Below, one piece after another: positions 10,880-22,400 of a stretch of DNA of 64,000 bases; positions within the stretch are counted from its first letter, which is position 1, and each line of letters starts with the position of its first letter. Origin of the DNA: Pseudo-nitzschia pungens. Taxonomy: Eukaryota; Bacillariophyta; Bacillariophyceae; Bacillariales; Bacillariaceae. The stretch is taken from positions 4,127,001 through 4,191,000 of the forward strand of contig CM074758.1 of the NCBI GenBank assembly GCA_037355855.1, written 5' to 3'. The position numbers were made by a program, and so were the translations under genes. The notes beneath the pieces are model-generated. The model saw only the letters and a list, made by a program, of their open reading frames with translations. It did no database searches and was not told the DNA's origin.

Positions 10880-13800
10880 ATGCCTCCCCCTCCCACTAAG
10901 GGGTGGCCCACCTCCCAAGCAGCTTCCCGGAAGAAAAGATCCTCCACGCCTCCTTCTTCTGCTCCGTCTGCCTCTGGGGCTCGGTCTAACAAGCGCCCAT
11001 TTGTGCAAAAGACCCCTCCAAGACATTCTAGTGTCACCTCTGCTCTTACTACTCCCTCTCCTACTCTTGATACCAGATCATCCTCTTCCTCTGCCTCATC
11101 AGCCTCTTCATCCTCTATGAATGGGTCTTCTGTTGATGATATGTCTTCATCTTCTTCTGTGTCCTCATCTGCAGGTGTGCTTTCTGATGTTGAGATGCTT
11201 GGCACTGAATCTGCACCAGGGGAATCTGCACCAGGGGACACTGCACCAAGGGATTCCTTGCAAACTTCTTCTCTGTCAACAGCTTCTCAGCTAGGCTCCC
11301 AGGAGTCAGGTCCTCCGCCGTCAGGTACTCTGTCAGGTTCTCAGTCGTCAGGTACTCTGCTGTCAGACCCCAAGATGATAAGCTCCCAGTCCTCAGGCTC
11401 CCAGTCCTCAGGCTTCCAGCAGCAGGGCTCCCAGCAGCAGGGATCCCAGCAGCAGGGCTCCCAGCTGTCTGGACCCCGGCCCCCAGTCTCCCAGCAGCCA
11501 GGATCCACCCCGGCAGGCTCCCAGCTGCCAAAGGGCTCTGGGACCTCAGGCAAGTTCCCTGCTTCATCTATCCTCAAGCAATCTACTCTTGCCTTTTCCT
11601 CTGCCCAGAAGTCTGATCCCTCTCAGCAGCAAGCACGCCAATCCCAACGCCAGGAGGCTCTGGCTGCTGCCAACAGGGCTCATTCCGCTTCCTTCCTCTG
11701 GTGTTTTTATGGTAAGGGCCCCTGTTCTGGCAAGGCTCCTATCCCATCTGCAATTCATGCCTTTCGAAAATCTCCAACTGGTAACCGGTTATGGGCTGGG
11801 TGTCCAAGCCCTACACACTTCTTCAGCAAGAAGGAGGGTAAAGACAAAAAATCCATCCATGATATTTGCCGGACTGCCATCCCTCCTGTTTATGCTCAGG
11901 TTTTTCCGGACACTCCAGACTGGCGCAATGCCTCTGTAGCTTCCTTGGCTTCTATTGCCTCTGCTTGCTTTCAAGGCTCTGCCCCAGCCTGGACCAAGCA
12001 ACCATCTGGAGCGGTCGGAAATAGAAAAACGTGCGCACCGCGCGACAGGTTAAGTTTTTTCAAAATGATACGTATGAACTTACCGTACATACTACATATA
12101 TCAACGTGTGATTTACGTATTACTTCTTACGTAGAACGAGATAAGTAATAAGTAACGTTCATGAAAAAAATCTCCACGATTCAAATTTAAAAAGGGGGAA
12201 CCGGGAAACTAAAACCGGGAAACTAAAAATAGTTGTTTTTGGTTCACGTAATTAATTAATTACGTACGTAATTAATATTACGTACGATTGCAGTTAATTA
12301 CGTACGATTGCAGTTAATTACGTACGATTGAAGATTAATTACGTAACTATGTGGCTTAAATAGGTAAAGTAGCCAATTTAATGACGCAATAATAATTTCA
12401 ATATGCCCATTATCAAAGTAAAACATAAGCCTCTTATTACAGCCTCCAAATTGCTTCAATTTGATGACAAAGACGATGTATGAGCCTTTTAAACTGCCGC
12501 TAATAGCCACATAATAGATACTATAGACGTATATGCGCCATTTAAAGTGCCGTATATGCGCCATTTAAAGTGCCGCTGATAGCCACTTATTCCGTACGGG
12601 CTGTCGGCGCCACTTGAGATGGCGCCCTTACTGGTAAGATAAGCCCCTCTAAGTGGCCCTGCCGGAGCTGAGTACTTGTAAATGGCTGAAGTGATGAGCC
12701 AATAAAAAAATTCGATTTTCCAGTACAAATTGTACAGGGATTTATGTAGAAAAAAAATTAATGCAAGGGGAGCAGCAAGCAGCAAGCAGCAACGCGTCGA
12801 TAATACAGCGGGGGACAGCAAGCAGCAACGCGTCGATAATACAGGGGGGGGGGGGCAGCAAGCAGCAACGCGTCGATAATACAGGGGGGGGGGGACAGCA
12901 AGCAGCAAGGCGTCGATAATACAAGGGGGACAGTAAGCAGCAAGCAGCAAGGCGTCGATAATACAGCTGGGGGGGGGGGACAGCAAGCAGCAACGCGTCG
13001 ATAATACAAGGGGGACAGCAAGCAGCAAGCAGCAAGGCGTCGATAATACAGCGGGGGGGGGGGGGGACAGCAAGCAGCAACGCGTCGATAATACAGAGGG
13101 GACAGCAAGCAGCAAGCAGCAACGCGTCGATAATACAAGGGGTGACAGCAAGCAGCAGATACGCGTCGATAAGGGGGGACAGCAAGCAGCAGCAACGCGT
13201 TGATGGGGGTAACCAGGCGCCATTTTAAGTGGCGCTGACAGCCACTTATTCGTACGTACCGTCACGTACGCGTCGATAATACAAGGGGGGACAGCAAGCA
13301 GCAACGCGTCGATAATACAGGGGAGGGACGGCAAGCAGCAGCAACGCGTCGATAATACAGGGGGGACAGCAAGCAGCAACGCGTCGATAATACAGGTGGG
13401 GGGACAGCAAGCAGCAAGTAGCAGCAACGCGTCGATAATATCCCCCCCTGTATTATCGACGCGTTGCTGCTGCTTGCTGCTGCTTGCTGTCCCCCCTGTA
13501 TTATCAACGCCTTGCTGCTGCTTGCTGCTGCTTGCTGTCCCCCCTGTATTATCGACGCGTTGCAGCAGCTGCTTGCTGTCCCCCCTGTATTATCGACGCG
13601 TTGCTGCTTGCCGTGTTGCTGCTGCTTGCTGTCCCCCCTGTATTATTTTTTTTTTCTACATAAATCCTCGTACAATTTGCACTGGAAAATAGAATTTTTT
13701 GATTGGCTCATCACGACAGCCATTTATTCGTACGGTACTCAGCTCCGGCAGAGTGACTTCTAGGGCTTACCTTACCAGTAAAGGCGCCATTGAAAGTGGC

Positions 13801-16409
13801 GCCGACAGCCCCCCGCACGTAAACCAGTTGGGATATTAGTACCTACGTACCGAATAAGTGGCTATCAGCGGCACTTTGAATGGCGCTTATTATAGTAATA
13901 GCCTAAGCGCTACATTGATAGACTTAAGTACATTTTTAATGTTATTATTTAGCTTATTTAATTATGATATAAGCCACTTAAGAGCTTAATTTTGAAATCG
14001 TGCGTAATTAAATCCAATCGTACGTAATTAAATCCAATCGTACGTAATTAAATCCAATCGTACGTAATATTAATTACGTACGTAATTAATTAATTACGTA
14101 CGTAATTATTTAATTACGTAAAAATATCCCAATTTTTAGTTTCCCGGTTCCCCCTTTTTAAAATTTGAATCGTGGAGATTTTTTCATGAACGTTAAGGCC
14201 TACTTGTCTCGTTCTACGTATTACTGTAATACGTAAATCACATGTTGATATATGTAGTATGTATGGTAAGTTCATATGTATCATTTTGAAAAAACTTAAC
14301 CTGTCGCGCGGTGCGCACGTTTTTCTATTTCCGACCGCTCCTGGCCAGGCTCTGAAGAAATGTCTTATTGGTTTGGTCAAGATGTCTCCTGAGTGTTTTG
14401 ATGACCTGTATTGTGAGGGCAACCTTTTGCCTAGCACTGAAGGCAAAGTATGGTGGGCAGCCAATCAGGTGCTTGGCTCTCACTGGCATTTCAAGAAGCG
14501 CCCTCCTACACCTGCGCCACCAGTGGCTGATGATGCTTCCACTTCCAAATCTTCCACTTCCAAATCAGTGTCCTTTCTTCCTGGTGGTGGTGATGCTACT
14601 GTCTTGTCCTCTTCTGCTGGGCATTTCCTCCAACGCCGAGGGGTTTGCTCCAGTGATTCTAGAGCTCCAGTGGATGTCACTGCTGGCACCAAGTGTTCTC
14701 ATAGTTCTTATGTCACTCTGTCCCTTCCAAGGTTGATGTCACAACGCCCTGGGGAACTGTATGATGAGCTGCTCAAGTCTCTCAAGGAAGCTTTGGATCT
14801 TCTATGGACTGTTGACAAGCGTCTGGTGTTGTATGTTTTTCCCTCCAGAGCCAGGCTCAACCCCAAGGCCAAGCCTGTTACCAAGTTTTGGACGACACTT
14901 CCTGACAGGAAGACCTTGGAATTGTATGTTGCTCAGCTCTGGCTTCGCAGTAGAACTGCTCCTCATCTACGCTTCTTTTTGGGACACAGTGCTTCCCTGG
15001 AGAAACTCTTTTCAGCACAATTGCTCCAGAGGCTCAGAGACCGTGACATGGAGCTGAAATATGATCACATACAGGCCCCAGTTATTGTCACCTGTGGCTT
15101 TCTCCTTGGATCTTACATGCCGAGTTTTGATCTTGACCACTACAACGAATTGCTTCAGACTCATCCCAGGTTTCAGGCATGTCCTATTGCTGTTATCAGG
15201 AAGAATATCAGCCTTGACAACTCCAGAACTCCTGATCCCAATCCGGTTCTGGCTGCTCATGTTTTATGTGATGCAACAAAGCGCGCCCAAACTGTTAAGC
15301 TCCTCAAAGCCCAGTTCAACCGTTGCAAACCTTCAGACATTGCCTCTTTACCTGATGGTAAATTCTACAAGTTTATTGAGACAGCTACCAATCCTTCTGA
15401 CAGACCTCTTCCCCCCTCCAAGCTCAAGACTGTTCGCCAGGCTAAGCACCGCCAAGCCAAATTTATTGAGAGCCATGAAACTGCTCCTGTTCTGGGGGTA
15501 GTTGATCTTGATCTTCCAGTTGACTTGGGCCAAGGGCTGGGTTTGAAGACACTGCGCAGTGTGCTTCTGGGTATCAGAACCCGTGACAATTGGTCATGGC
15601 CTCTTTTTCTTTCTGTTGATACCAGTTCATACCGAGGCGAGATCCTTGCTTTGTACAACATCACTACCAAGGCTGAAGCAATGGCCATGTTGTCTTTCCT
15701 GCCTATTTTTCTGGAAGCTCAGTATGGTTCTTGTGTTCGACAATGGTTCTCTTCTGAGTGCTTGACTGAAATGGAAGCTTACCATTGGGATGCTGATGTC
15801 AATTGTGTTGTGGAAACTGCACCTGCTGCAGATCCAATGCAGGATAACTCTCTTCCCTTTTTTGGTGATGGGGATGCGCGAGATTGGGAACTTGTTGATG
15901 ATGACTTGTCAGTTGACCTTGCTCCTGATCTCACTTTTGATCTGGATTTGCACTTTAACCTCCAAGCCCGTGCTGACAGTGGTGGTGGAGGCTTTGATGA
16001 CTCTCAATCCATGGATACTTTAGCGACTGGCACTTCCAATCTTACTGCTGTCCAGGCCTCAGCGCCTGCAGGTGCTGTTCCTCCTGGCGGTGATCCTACC
16101 CATGTGGCCAAGGCTGATGCCTCCCCTGGTATCTCTCCTGAAGTTCCCCCTGTAGTTCCTGACCCTCCCCATGATGCCATGGCTGGTGACCTCCCTGTGG
16201 CCTCTCCTGAGTCCTCACCTGCAGTTCCTGCTGCCGGTGGTGGGGAAGATGCAGCCTCTGCATTGAGGCTTGGAGTTGCTGCAATTGCATTCTCTTCCAG
16301 TCATGATGCTAGTGTCAGTGATTTGAGCCATGCCAATGTCTCTACCAAATCAGCTCCGGCAACTCTTCCTTCCGTGCGACAGACTCGGTTTCCTTCTGAT
16401 CATGGTTAG
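10880..16409 (+). CDS. LINE-G ORF1 (copy G2), interrupted by FB element
   Basis: Coding parts are 10880-12008 and 14344-16409. Without FB (12009-14340) and one 3-base TSD copy the frame is open for 1064 codons. The ATG at 10880 (MPPPPTKGWPT) is conserved in G3A; the frame is open further upstream but into the leader array. Regions: Lys/Arg-rich start; Ser-rich stretch near residues 75-110; Gly-Ser-Gln repeats near 170-215; a Cys-containing segment near 270-317 (CX6C, later CX4H) of unknown meaning; a central probably folded part (about 480-830); an Asp-rich stretch near 890-920; a Pro/Ala tail. It matches no ORF1 class I can name. ORF1 proteins usually bind element RNA; that role is inferred. 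Its stop overlaps the ORF2 start. Confidence 0.8.
12006..12008. repeat. 3-base target-site duplication (CTG) of FB, left
   Basis: CTG precedes the terminal GAGCGGTCGG and CTG follows the mirrored terminus at 14341-14343. Copy G3A has only one CTG at the empty site. With so short a duplication the exact boundary could shift by one base. Confidence 0.65.
12009..12071 (+). repeat. FB terminal inverted repeat, left
   Basis: Begins GAGCGGTCGGAAATAG and pairs perfectly with 14278-14340. Imperfect complementarity continues inward through AT-rich palindromes containing ACGTACGTAATTAATT. Confidence 0.9.
12765..13440 (+). repeat. FB minisatellite, left arm
   Basis: About sixteen copies of a unit of roughly 30-40 bases containing ACAGCAAGCAGCAA, CGCGTCGATAATACA and a G run of 4-12 bases. 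A short piece of arm sequence (13200-13262, with TAAGTGGCGCTGACAGCC) interrupts the array. The G runs vary in length, as expected of slippage. Confidence 0.9.
13441..13650 (-). repeat. FB minisatellite, right arm (inverted)
   Basis: Five or so copies of the reverse complement of the left-arm unit (TGTATTATCGACGCGTTG followed by TGCTTGCTGTCCCCCC). The switch point near 13440 is the centre of the palindrome. Confidence 0.9.
14278..14340 (-). repeat. FB terminal inverted repeat, right
   Basis: Reverse complement of 12009-12071 over all 63 bases. It is followed by the right CTG duplication at 14341-14343, after which ORF1 resumes. Confidence 0.9.
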
Positions 16410-19400
16410 CTCTTCTGGTATGAGGTGTGATGGGATGCCTTCCAATCCAAATCCCATCAATGCTTCTCCTGTTTCTCCCTTTTCCCCCTCCGCCTCTTCC
16501 CCTGTCTCTCATTTTGTCCAATTAACTCTTCATGGAGACTCTCTTGCTGCCAAGGATTCTGACAGTTTTGGTCATTCCTTCCCTCAAGCTCCATCCTATA
16601 ACTCCACCATCATCACTTTCCAAAACATTGGACCACAGCGCAGAGCTGCCTTTATGTCCATGTCCAAGCACAACGCCCGTCAATTTGTCAAGAGCAATGC
16701 CAGTGTGGCTCTTTTTGCTGAACATTGTTTGAATGAATCCAAACTCCTGCCCTGTGATCTTTTCAATCGGCGCATGAAGAATGTCAGTCCCTCAAGTTTT
16801 TCCTATCTTGCTAACAACAAGCATGAAGCTTCTGCCTGCTCTTGGCTTCAGCCTGGCGGCACAGGTTTTTCCATTGACCAGCTGTTCAGCTCCCACAAGG
16901 TTGCACATGGAGCTGATCCATCTGGTCTTGGCAGATGGTCCTTTGTCAAGTTTCAGGGCAGGGATGGCTACAATGTCACCATGTTTTCTGCCTACTGCCC
17001 AGTTGAAAATGATAGGGATCTTGGCTCAGTCTGGAATCAACAGTACCGATACTTTCAAGCCGCTGAAAATCTTTTCAGTCCCAATCCATGCATTCTCTTT
17101 CACAGGGATTTCACTGCTGCCCTTCAAGTCTGTCTGGGTGCAGGTGATCAAGTCATTGTTGGGATTGACCAGAATGCTGATGTTCGGACTGATGGCTTGT
17201 CTTTTGAGCTCGAGGCTCTTGGTTTCAGAGAGGCCATTCTTACACTTCATAGTACGTCTTCCCCTCCTGCCACTCACAACAGAAACACTACCAGAACACC
17301 AATTGATGCCATTTGGGTCTCTGAGAATGTTGATGTTCTCAGGGCTGGGTATTGTCCCTTTGGAGGTGCCCATGGTATGGAATCTGACCATAGACTGCTT
17401 TGGATTGAGGTTTGTAATTGCAGCCTCATGGGCAAACATTTGCCACCTCCTGTGAGATTCTCTCATTCCAAACTCCAGTCCTCCCACCCTCATCTGCGAC
17501 AACGGTATTTCAAGCGAGTGAGGCACAGCTTTCTCACGGCTGGAGTGTTTTCTCTCCAAGCTAAGCTGGAGCACCTACTGGCTCAGTTTCAGTCTGGGGA
17601 TATTTCTGTGCGCACTGATCTCATCACCACATATGAAGTACTCCATGAAACCTCTACCTCTCTCAGGCTCTCTGTTGAACAAAACCTCTGCCACACTAGA
17701 GCTGGTTTGGTTCCATGGTCACCGAAGCTGCAAGTCTATCGTGATACCATTGACTTTTGGCGGCGTGTTGTTAAGTTGAGACAGGGTGTGTCCACCAGTC
17801 ATACTGTTTTGAAAAGGTTGGCCTGCAAGCTTTCTCTCTACAAAGGAGAACACAGTGACCTTTCCAGTGCTCTCCTCCATCTGAAACAAGCTTACAAGCA
17901 ATACCGGGCAGTGAAGAAATTGGCCCCCTCATGGAGAGACTCCTTCAATCAAGGCCTGGTGGATGCACTTCTTGCTGAAGGCAAGCCTCACAACCAGCAT
18001 GCTTCCCAGATTCGTGCCAGGATGCGCAGGGAACGTCTTCAACGAGAGCTTGGTCTCGCTGCTCGGTCTATTCGGGGACGTGTCAACAAGTCAGCAGTCT
18101 TGCGCGCTATTGCAGTTGGCCATGATGGTGTTGAACAGGTCTTGGAATCTCAGTCTACTATGGTTCCAGCTATGGCTGAATCCAATGTCCGGCGTCAACA
18201 GCAGTGTATTGGCACTCCTTCCATGACTCCCTCCTTCATTCAAGATTTTGGCTACCTAGGCACTGCCCATGCTGCTCCCCAAGTCCTTGATGGCACATAT
18301 ACTCCTCCTGTTGCCACTGACAAATACCTTTCTGAATTTCTTTCCTGTCTCAAAGTCCCTGACTCTATTCTGAGTTTGCCCCCCTTTGACTATTCAGTGT
18401 GTCCAGCTGACAATGCTGCTGCCTGGAAACGCCAGAGGGAACGCACAGCAAGTGAACCTTCTTGTTTGAGTTTTGCCCACCACAAGGCATTTGCCCTGGA
18501 TCCCCAGCTGAACAAGTTTGACACTCTCCTGAGATCCGTCCCTTTGATTGTTGGCTTCTCTCCTTCTGCTTGGCAGGTCATCACTGATGTTGAGATCTTC
18601 AAGAAACCTGGTGAATATAGAGTGGATAAGATGAGACTCATCCAGTTGATGTCTCCTGAGTTCCAAATCAACAACAAGATGATTGGCAGACGAATTCTTG
18701 CCCATGCTGAACGTGCCAATGCCGTGGCTGTTGATCAACATGGAAGCAGGAAACACCACAAGGCAATCAACACCTGCCTGAACAAGAAGCTCATATGTGA
18801 TGTGTTGCGGCAGAAGCGCAGATCTGGTGCTGTTGCTATGAATGATGCCAAGGGCTGCTATGATAGGATCTCTCATCCCATTGCAGGTCTCACTCTCCAG
18901 AGCTTTGGGGTTCCTGCACATGTGTGTGAGGTTCTTTTGTCTACTTTGCAACTTGCCAAGCACCACATCAAAACTGGTTTTGGTCGGTCCGGTCCTGTGT
19001 ATGGTGATGAACCTGTTCCTCTCAGTGGTTGTGGCCAAGGCAATGGTATTGGTCCAACTCTTTGGGCTTTGGTGTCAACAATTGTCTTCCGAATGATGCA
19101 ACAGGCTGGGCATGGTGTCCATCTTCTCACTTCATTGTCACTGCAACTGGTTTCTCTTGTGGGTTTTGCCTTTGTGGATGACACAGATTTGTTTTGTGCT
19201 GGCTCTGATTCCTCCACATCTGGTGAGGAATTGGCTGTTGACTTTCAGGCAGCTCTTGACCGATGGGCTGGTGGGATTATTGCCACTGGTGGTGCTATTG
19301 AACCTGCCAAATCCTTCTGTTATTTGATTGATTTCAAATGGAATGGATCCGGTTGGGATTATCGCTCCATTGCTGACATGCCTGGTGACTTCTCTGTTGC

Positions 19401-22400
19401 TGACAAGAATGGCAATCGAGCTACCCTGGATCGGTTTGAAGTAGACCATGCTGACAAGACCCTTGGGGTTTTTATCTCCATGGATGGCAATGAGGAAGCA
19501 CAGATTGCTCACATGAAGTCACAGTCTCAGTCTTTTGGCTCTCAACTCAGGGCTTCCAAGTGTGAGAAGCGCGCATCCCTCTACACCTTCAAGTATTCTT
19601 TCATGAAGTCTGTTGAATACCCCATGCCTGTCACGCAACTTGATGAGGCCACTTGGACTAAGATAATTCACCCAGCTCTTGTTCCTGTGCTGAATAAAGC
19701 AGGGATGTCACGGACATTTCCCAGACATGTGTTCTACGGTCCTTCCCTCTATCAAGGCTTTGGATTCATCCATCCATACCTCCTCCAAGAGTTCAGTCAT
19801 ATTGCCACCCTCTTTCAGGAATCTGTCAGGTCCTCACAAACTGGTAGGATTCTCAGGCTCACTGCTGAGTCTCTCAGGCTAGAACTTGGACTTCCTCTCC
19901 ATCTTGGTGTCACACCCTATCATCCCTTTGCTTCATACGTCACTCCCCGCTGGTACAAACATGTGTGGAAGTTTTTCTCTGTTCACCCTGTGAGCTTGTT
20001 TGAAGACTTCCCAGACCTACCACTGTTACGTTCCAATGACTGTTATCTCATGCAAGCCTTTGTCAACTCTGGCTTCAGAGGTGCTGACTTGTCCCTCTTG
20101 AATCACATGCGCATGTCCCTCAAGGCTATTTCCCTTGCTGACATTTGTACTCCAGATGGGAAAAGACTCTCTCCCATGGCCTTCCAGCTGACATCCTCCA
20201 ATCACTTGAGGGATCATCTTGACTGGCCTAGATGTCCTCCATCCTGGCCTCCAGCAGCACAGCGCTTATGGACTAAGGCTCTTCAGACCTGTTTTCTTCC
20301 CCCCTGTCCACCCCCTGCAGCCAGGGCACTGGCTCCTTCTTTTCATCTTGGGCATTGGCTCTCTCCCCAGACAGCTTCTCTTTGGCCTTGGTTTTTGTCT
20401 CCATCCACCAACAGAATATTCTTCAAAACTTCTACTGGCTGGATTGTGAGCACCTCCCAGGGCAGGGGCAGATACAGGGTCACTTCTGAACTCATTCCTG
20501 ACAAACCAGCCTGTGCTGATGTACTTGTCTGCCCTGTTATTTGTGACAATTTGCGCGAAGCGCATTTTGTCCGACGTTCCGATGTTCCAGTACTAAAAAT
20601 ACGTAGATTTCTACACAACTTTACCATGCGATATCTCGCTCCCTTTTACACCCCCAATCACAACCCCAGGACCTACATGTATTAACCAAGACCTCCGCTC
20701 TTTGTTTCTGCTATCAGTTCAGTTGCTTGCTGCTTTGTTTCGGCTGCTTTGGTGCCTATTCACCATTGCCATGGTCGATCGGCAACAGCAGCAGCAGCAG
20801 CAAACCGACACATAATTTTCTACAGCACTTCCAGTACAGATTCTACCGTACAGCAAAACCGACAACAACGTTGTATTTCTGCTTCGATCTGTTTCCCAGC
20901 TCCATTCCAAGGCCCTTAAGTATATCTTATACTTAATGTTCTACACTGTTTCCAAGCTGCTTAAGTGATTCTCACTTAATGTTCTACATTCTTCGAAGTT
21001 CCTTGCTGAGTCCTCTTAAGTCTTTTCAAGTCGAAGTTCACGAACAGCCCCTTCCACTGTAGGAATCTTTTTTAAAAGAAATTCTGTCATCTGTTTTCAA
21101 GTCCATTGCCCTGCTGGACCCTAAGTGTTTTCACTTATGGTCCTACTGTTTCTTGACCCAAGCCCCAAAGCCGCTAAGTACAGTTTGCTTAAGGCTCCAC
21201 CACCTACATAACCCTCTCAGGTGTACTGTATAAATGTCATCTGTTTCCAAGTCTACTGCCCTGATGGACCCTAAGTGTTTTCGCTTATGGTCCTACTGTT
21301 ACCTGACCCAAGCCCTAAAGCCACTAAGTACAGTTTGCTTAAGGCTCCCCTACCTACATATACCTCTCAGATGCATTCTTCAACTGTCATCTGTTTTCAA
21401 GTCTACTGCCCTGATGGACCATAAGTGTTTTCGCTTATGGTCCTACTGTTTCCTTACCCAAGCCCCAAAGCCGCTAAGTACAGCTTGCTTAAGGCTCTCC
21501 TACCTACATATACCTCTCAGATGCACACTTCAACTGTCATCTGTTTTCAAGTCTACTGCCCTGCTGGACCATAAGTGTTCTCACTTAAGGTCCTACTATT
21601 TCCTGACCCAAGCCCCAAAGCCGCTAAGTACAGCTTGCTTAAGGCTCTCCTACCTACATAACCCTCTCAGATGCACACTTCAACTGTCATCTGTTTTCAA
21701 GTCTACTGCCCTGATAGTCCATAATTGTTTTTGATTATGGACCTACTGTTTTTATGACCCAAGCCCCAAAGCTGCTAAGTACATGTTACTTAACGCACCA
21801 CCACCTACATATACCCCTCCAGTTCACAGTACAGCAGAGACCTGTTTTCAAGCCTACAGCCCTGATGGTCCATAAGTGTTTTCACTTAAAGGCCCTGTTT
21901 CCAAGCTACTACAGGAGAGCAAGTTCAAGTTCGAACAGAAGGCCAGCTGTTACGAATTTGAATTTGGTAGTAGGCTCCACCGCCTCTACGTGTCTCCTAC
22001 TACGAAGTTCGAACAGAAGGACAGCTGTTACGAATTTGGTAGTAGGCTCCGTACTATATGTACCATACAGTGGTAAGGAATGTGTTTGGGGCACTCGCAT
22101 TACTGATGCTGCAATACAGCATGCAGAGACCAGTTTTGCTTGCGTCAGCTGACCACTTGCATTACAGATACTATGTATCTAGGCAAGGGTTTTGCTTGTG
22201 TCAGCTGACCACTCCAAGCATCACTGATGCTGTACAGTGGCATTCAAGGGACAGTTTTGCTTGTGTTTTCCCTTTCACGTTCTTGTTACCCCGTCTCCTG
22301 TACGCTTTGCAACAGCTGTGTCTGTTGTGCTCTGGACTGGTTCGTTTTTTTCCTGTTTCTTACCAAGGTTCGTTTGCAAAATAGCCGTCTTTACAACCTG

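Larger units (their letters stand above)
12009..14340. mobile_element. FB, foldback-type DNA element without transposase
   Basis: A 2332-base insertion in G2 ORF1, absent from the same position in G3A. Its ends are inverted repeats: 63 bases match perfectly (12009-12071 against 14278-14340), and similarity continues for over 350 bases with small differences. The middle is an array of a roughly 35-base unit that reverses orientation at about 13440, so most of the element is one imperfect palindrome. No transposase-like ORF is present; the long open frames (such as 12489-13427, minus) come from translating the repeats. The 3-base TSD and long inverted repeats suggest a cut-and-paste element mobilised in trans; the superfamily cannot be assigned. 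Confidence 0.85.

Noticed and set aside
12489..13427. 312-codon Cys/Leu-rich minus-strand ORF in FB
   Set aside because: It is a translation of the minisatellite and continues as different peptides in all three frames; there is no conserved domain.
12765..13650. CRISPR-like appearance of the regularly spaced repeats in FB
   Set aside because: Units are contiguous with only variable G runs, there are no unique spacers or cas genes, and the array inverts in the middle; the context is eukaryotic.
16330..16402. ORF2 start at the upstream in-frame ATG (16330)
   Set aside because: It lies inside ORF1 coding sequence and would add only residues dictated by the ORF1 frame; the ATG overlapping the ORF1 stop is conserved in all copies and fits known LINE coupling.
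18394..19038. 214-codon minus-strand ORF, also seen as 190-codon ORFs in other copies
   Set aside because: It is antisense to the RT-coding region of ORF2 and recurs only because ORF2 is conserved.
21234..21734. 166-codon ORF in N1-b, repeated at 62634 in N1-f
   Set aside because: It translates the hairpin units, is broken in N1-a, c, d and e, and starts and ends at arbitrary points.
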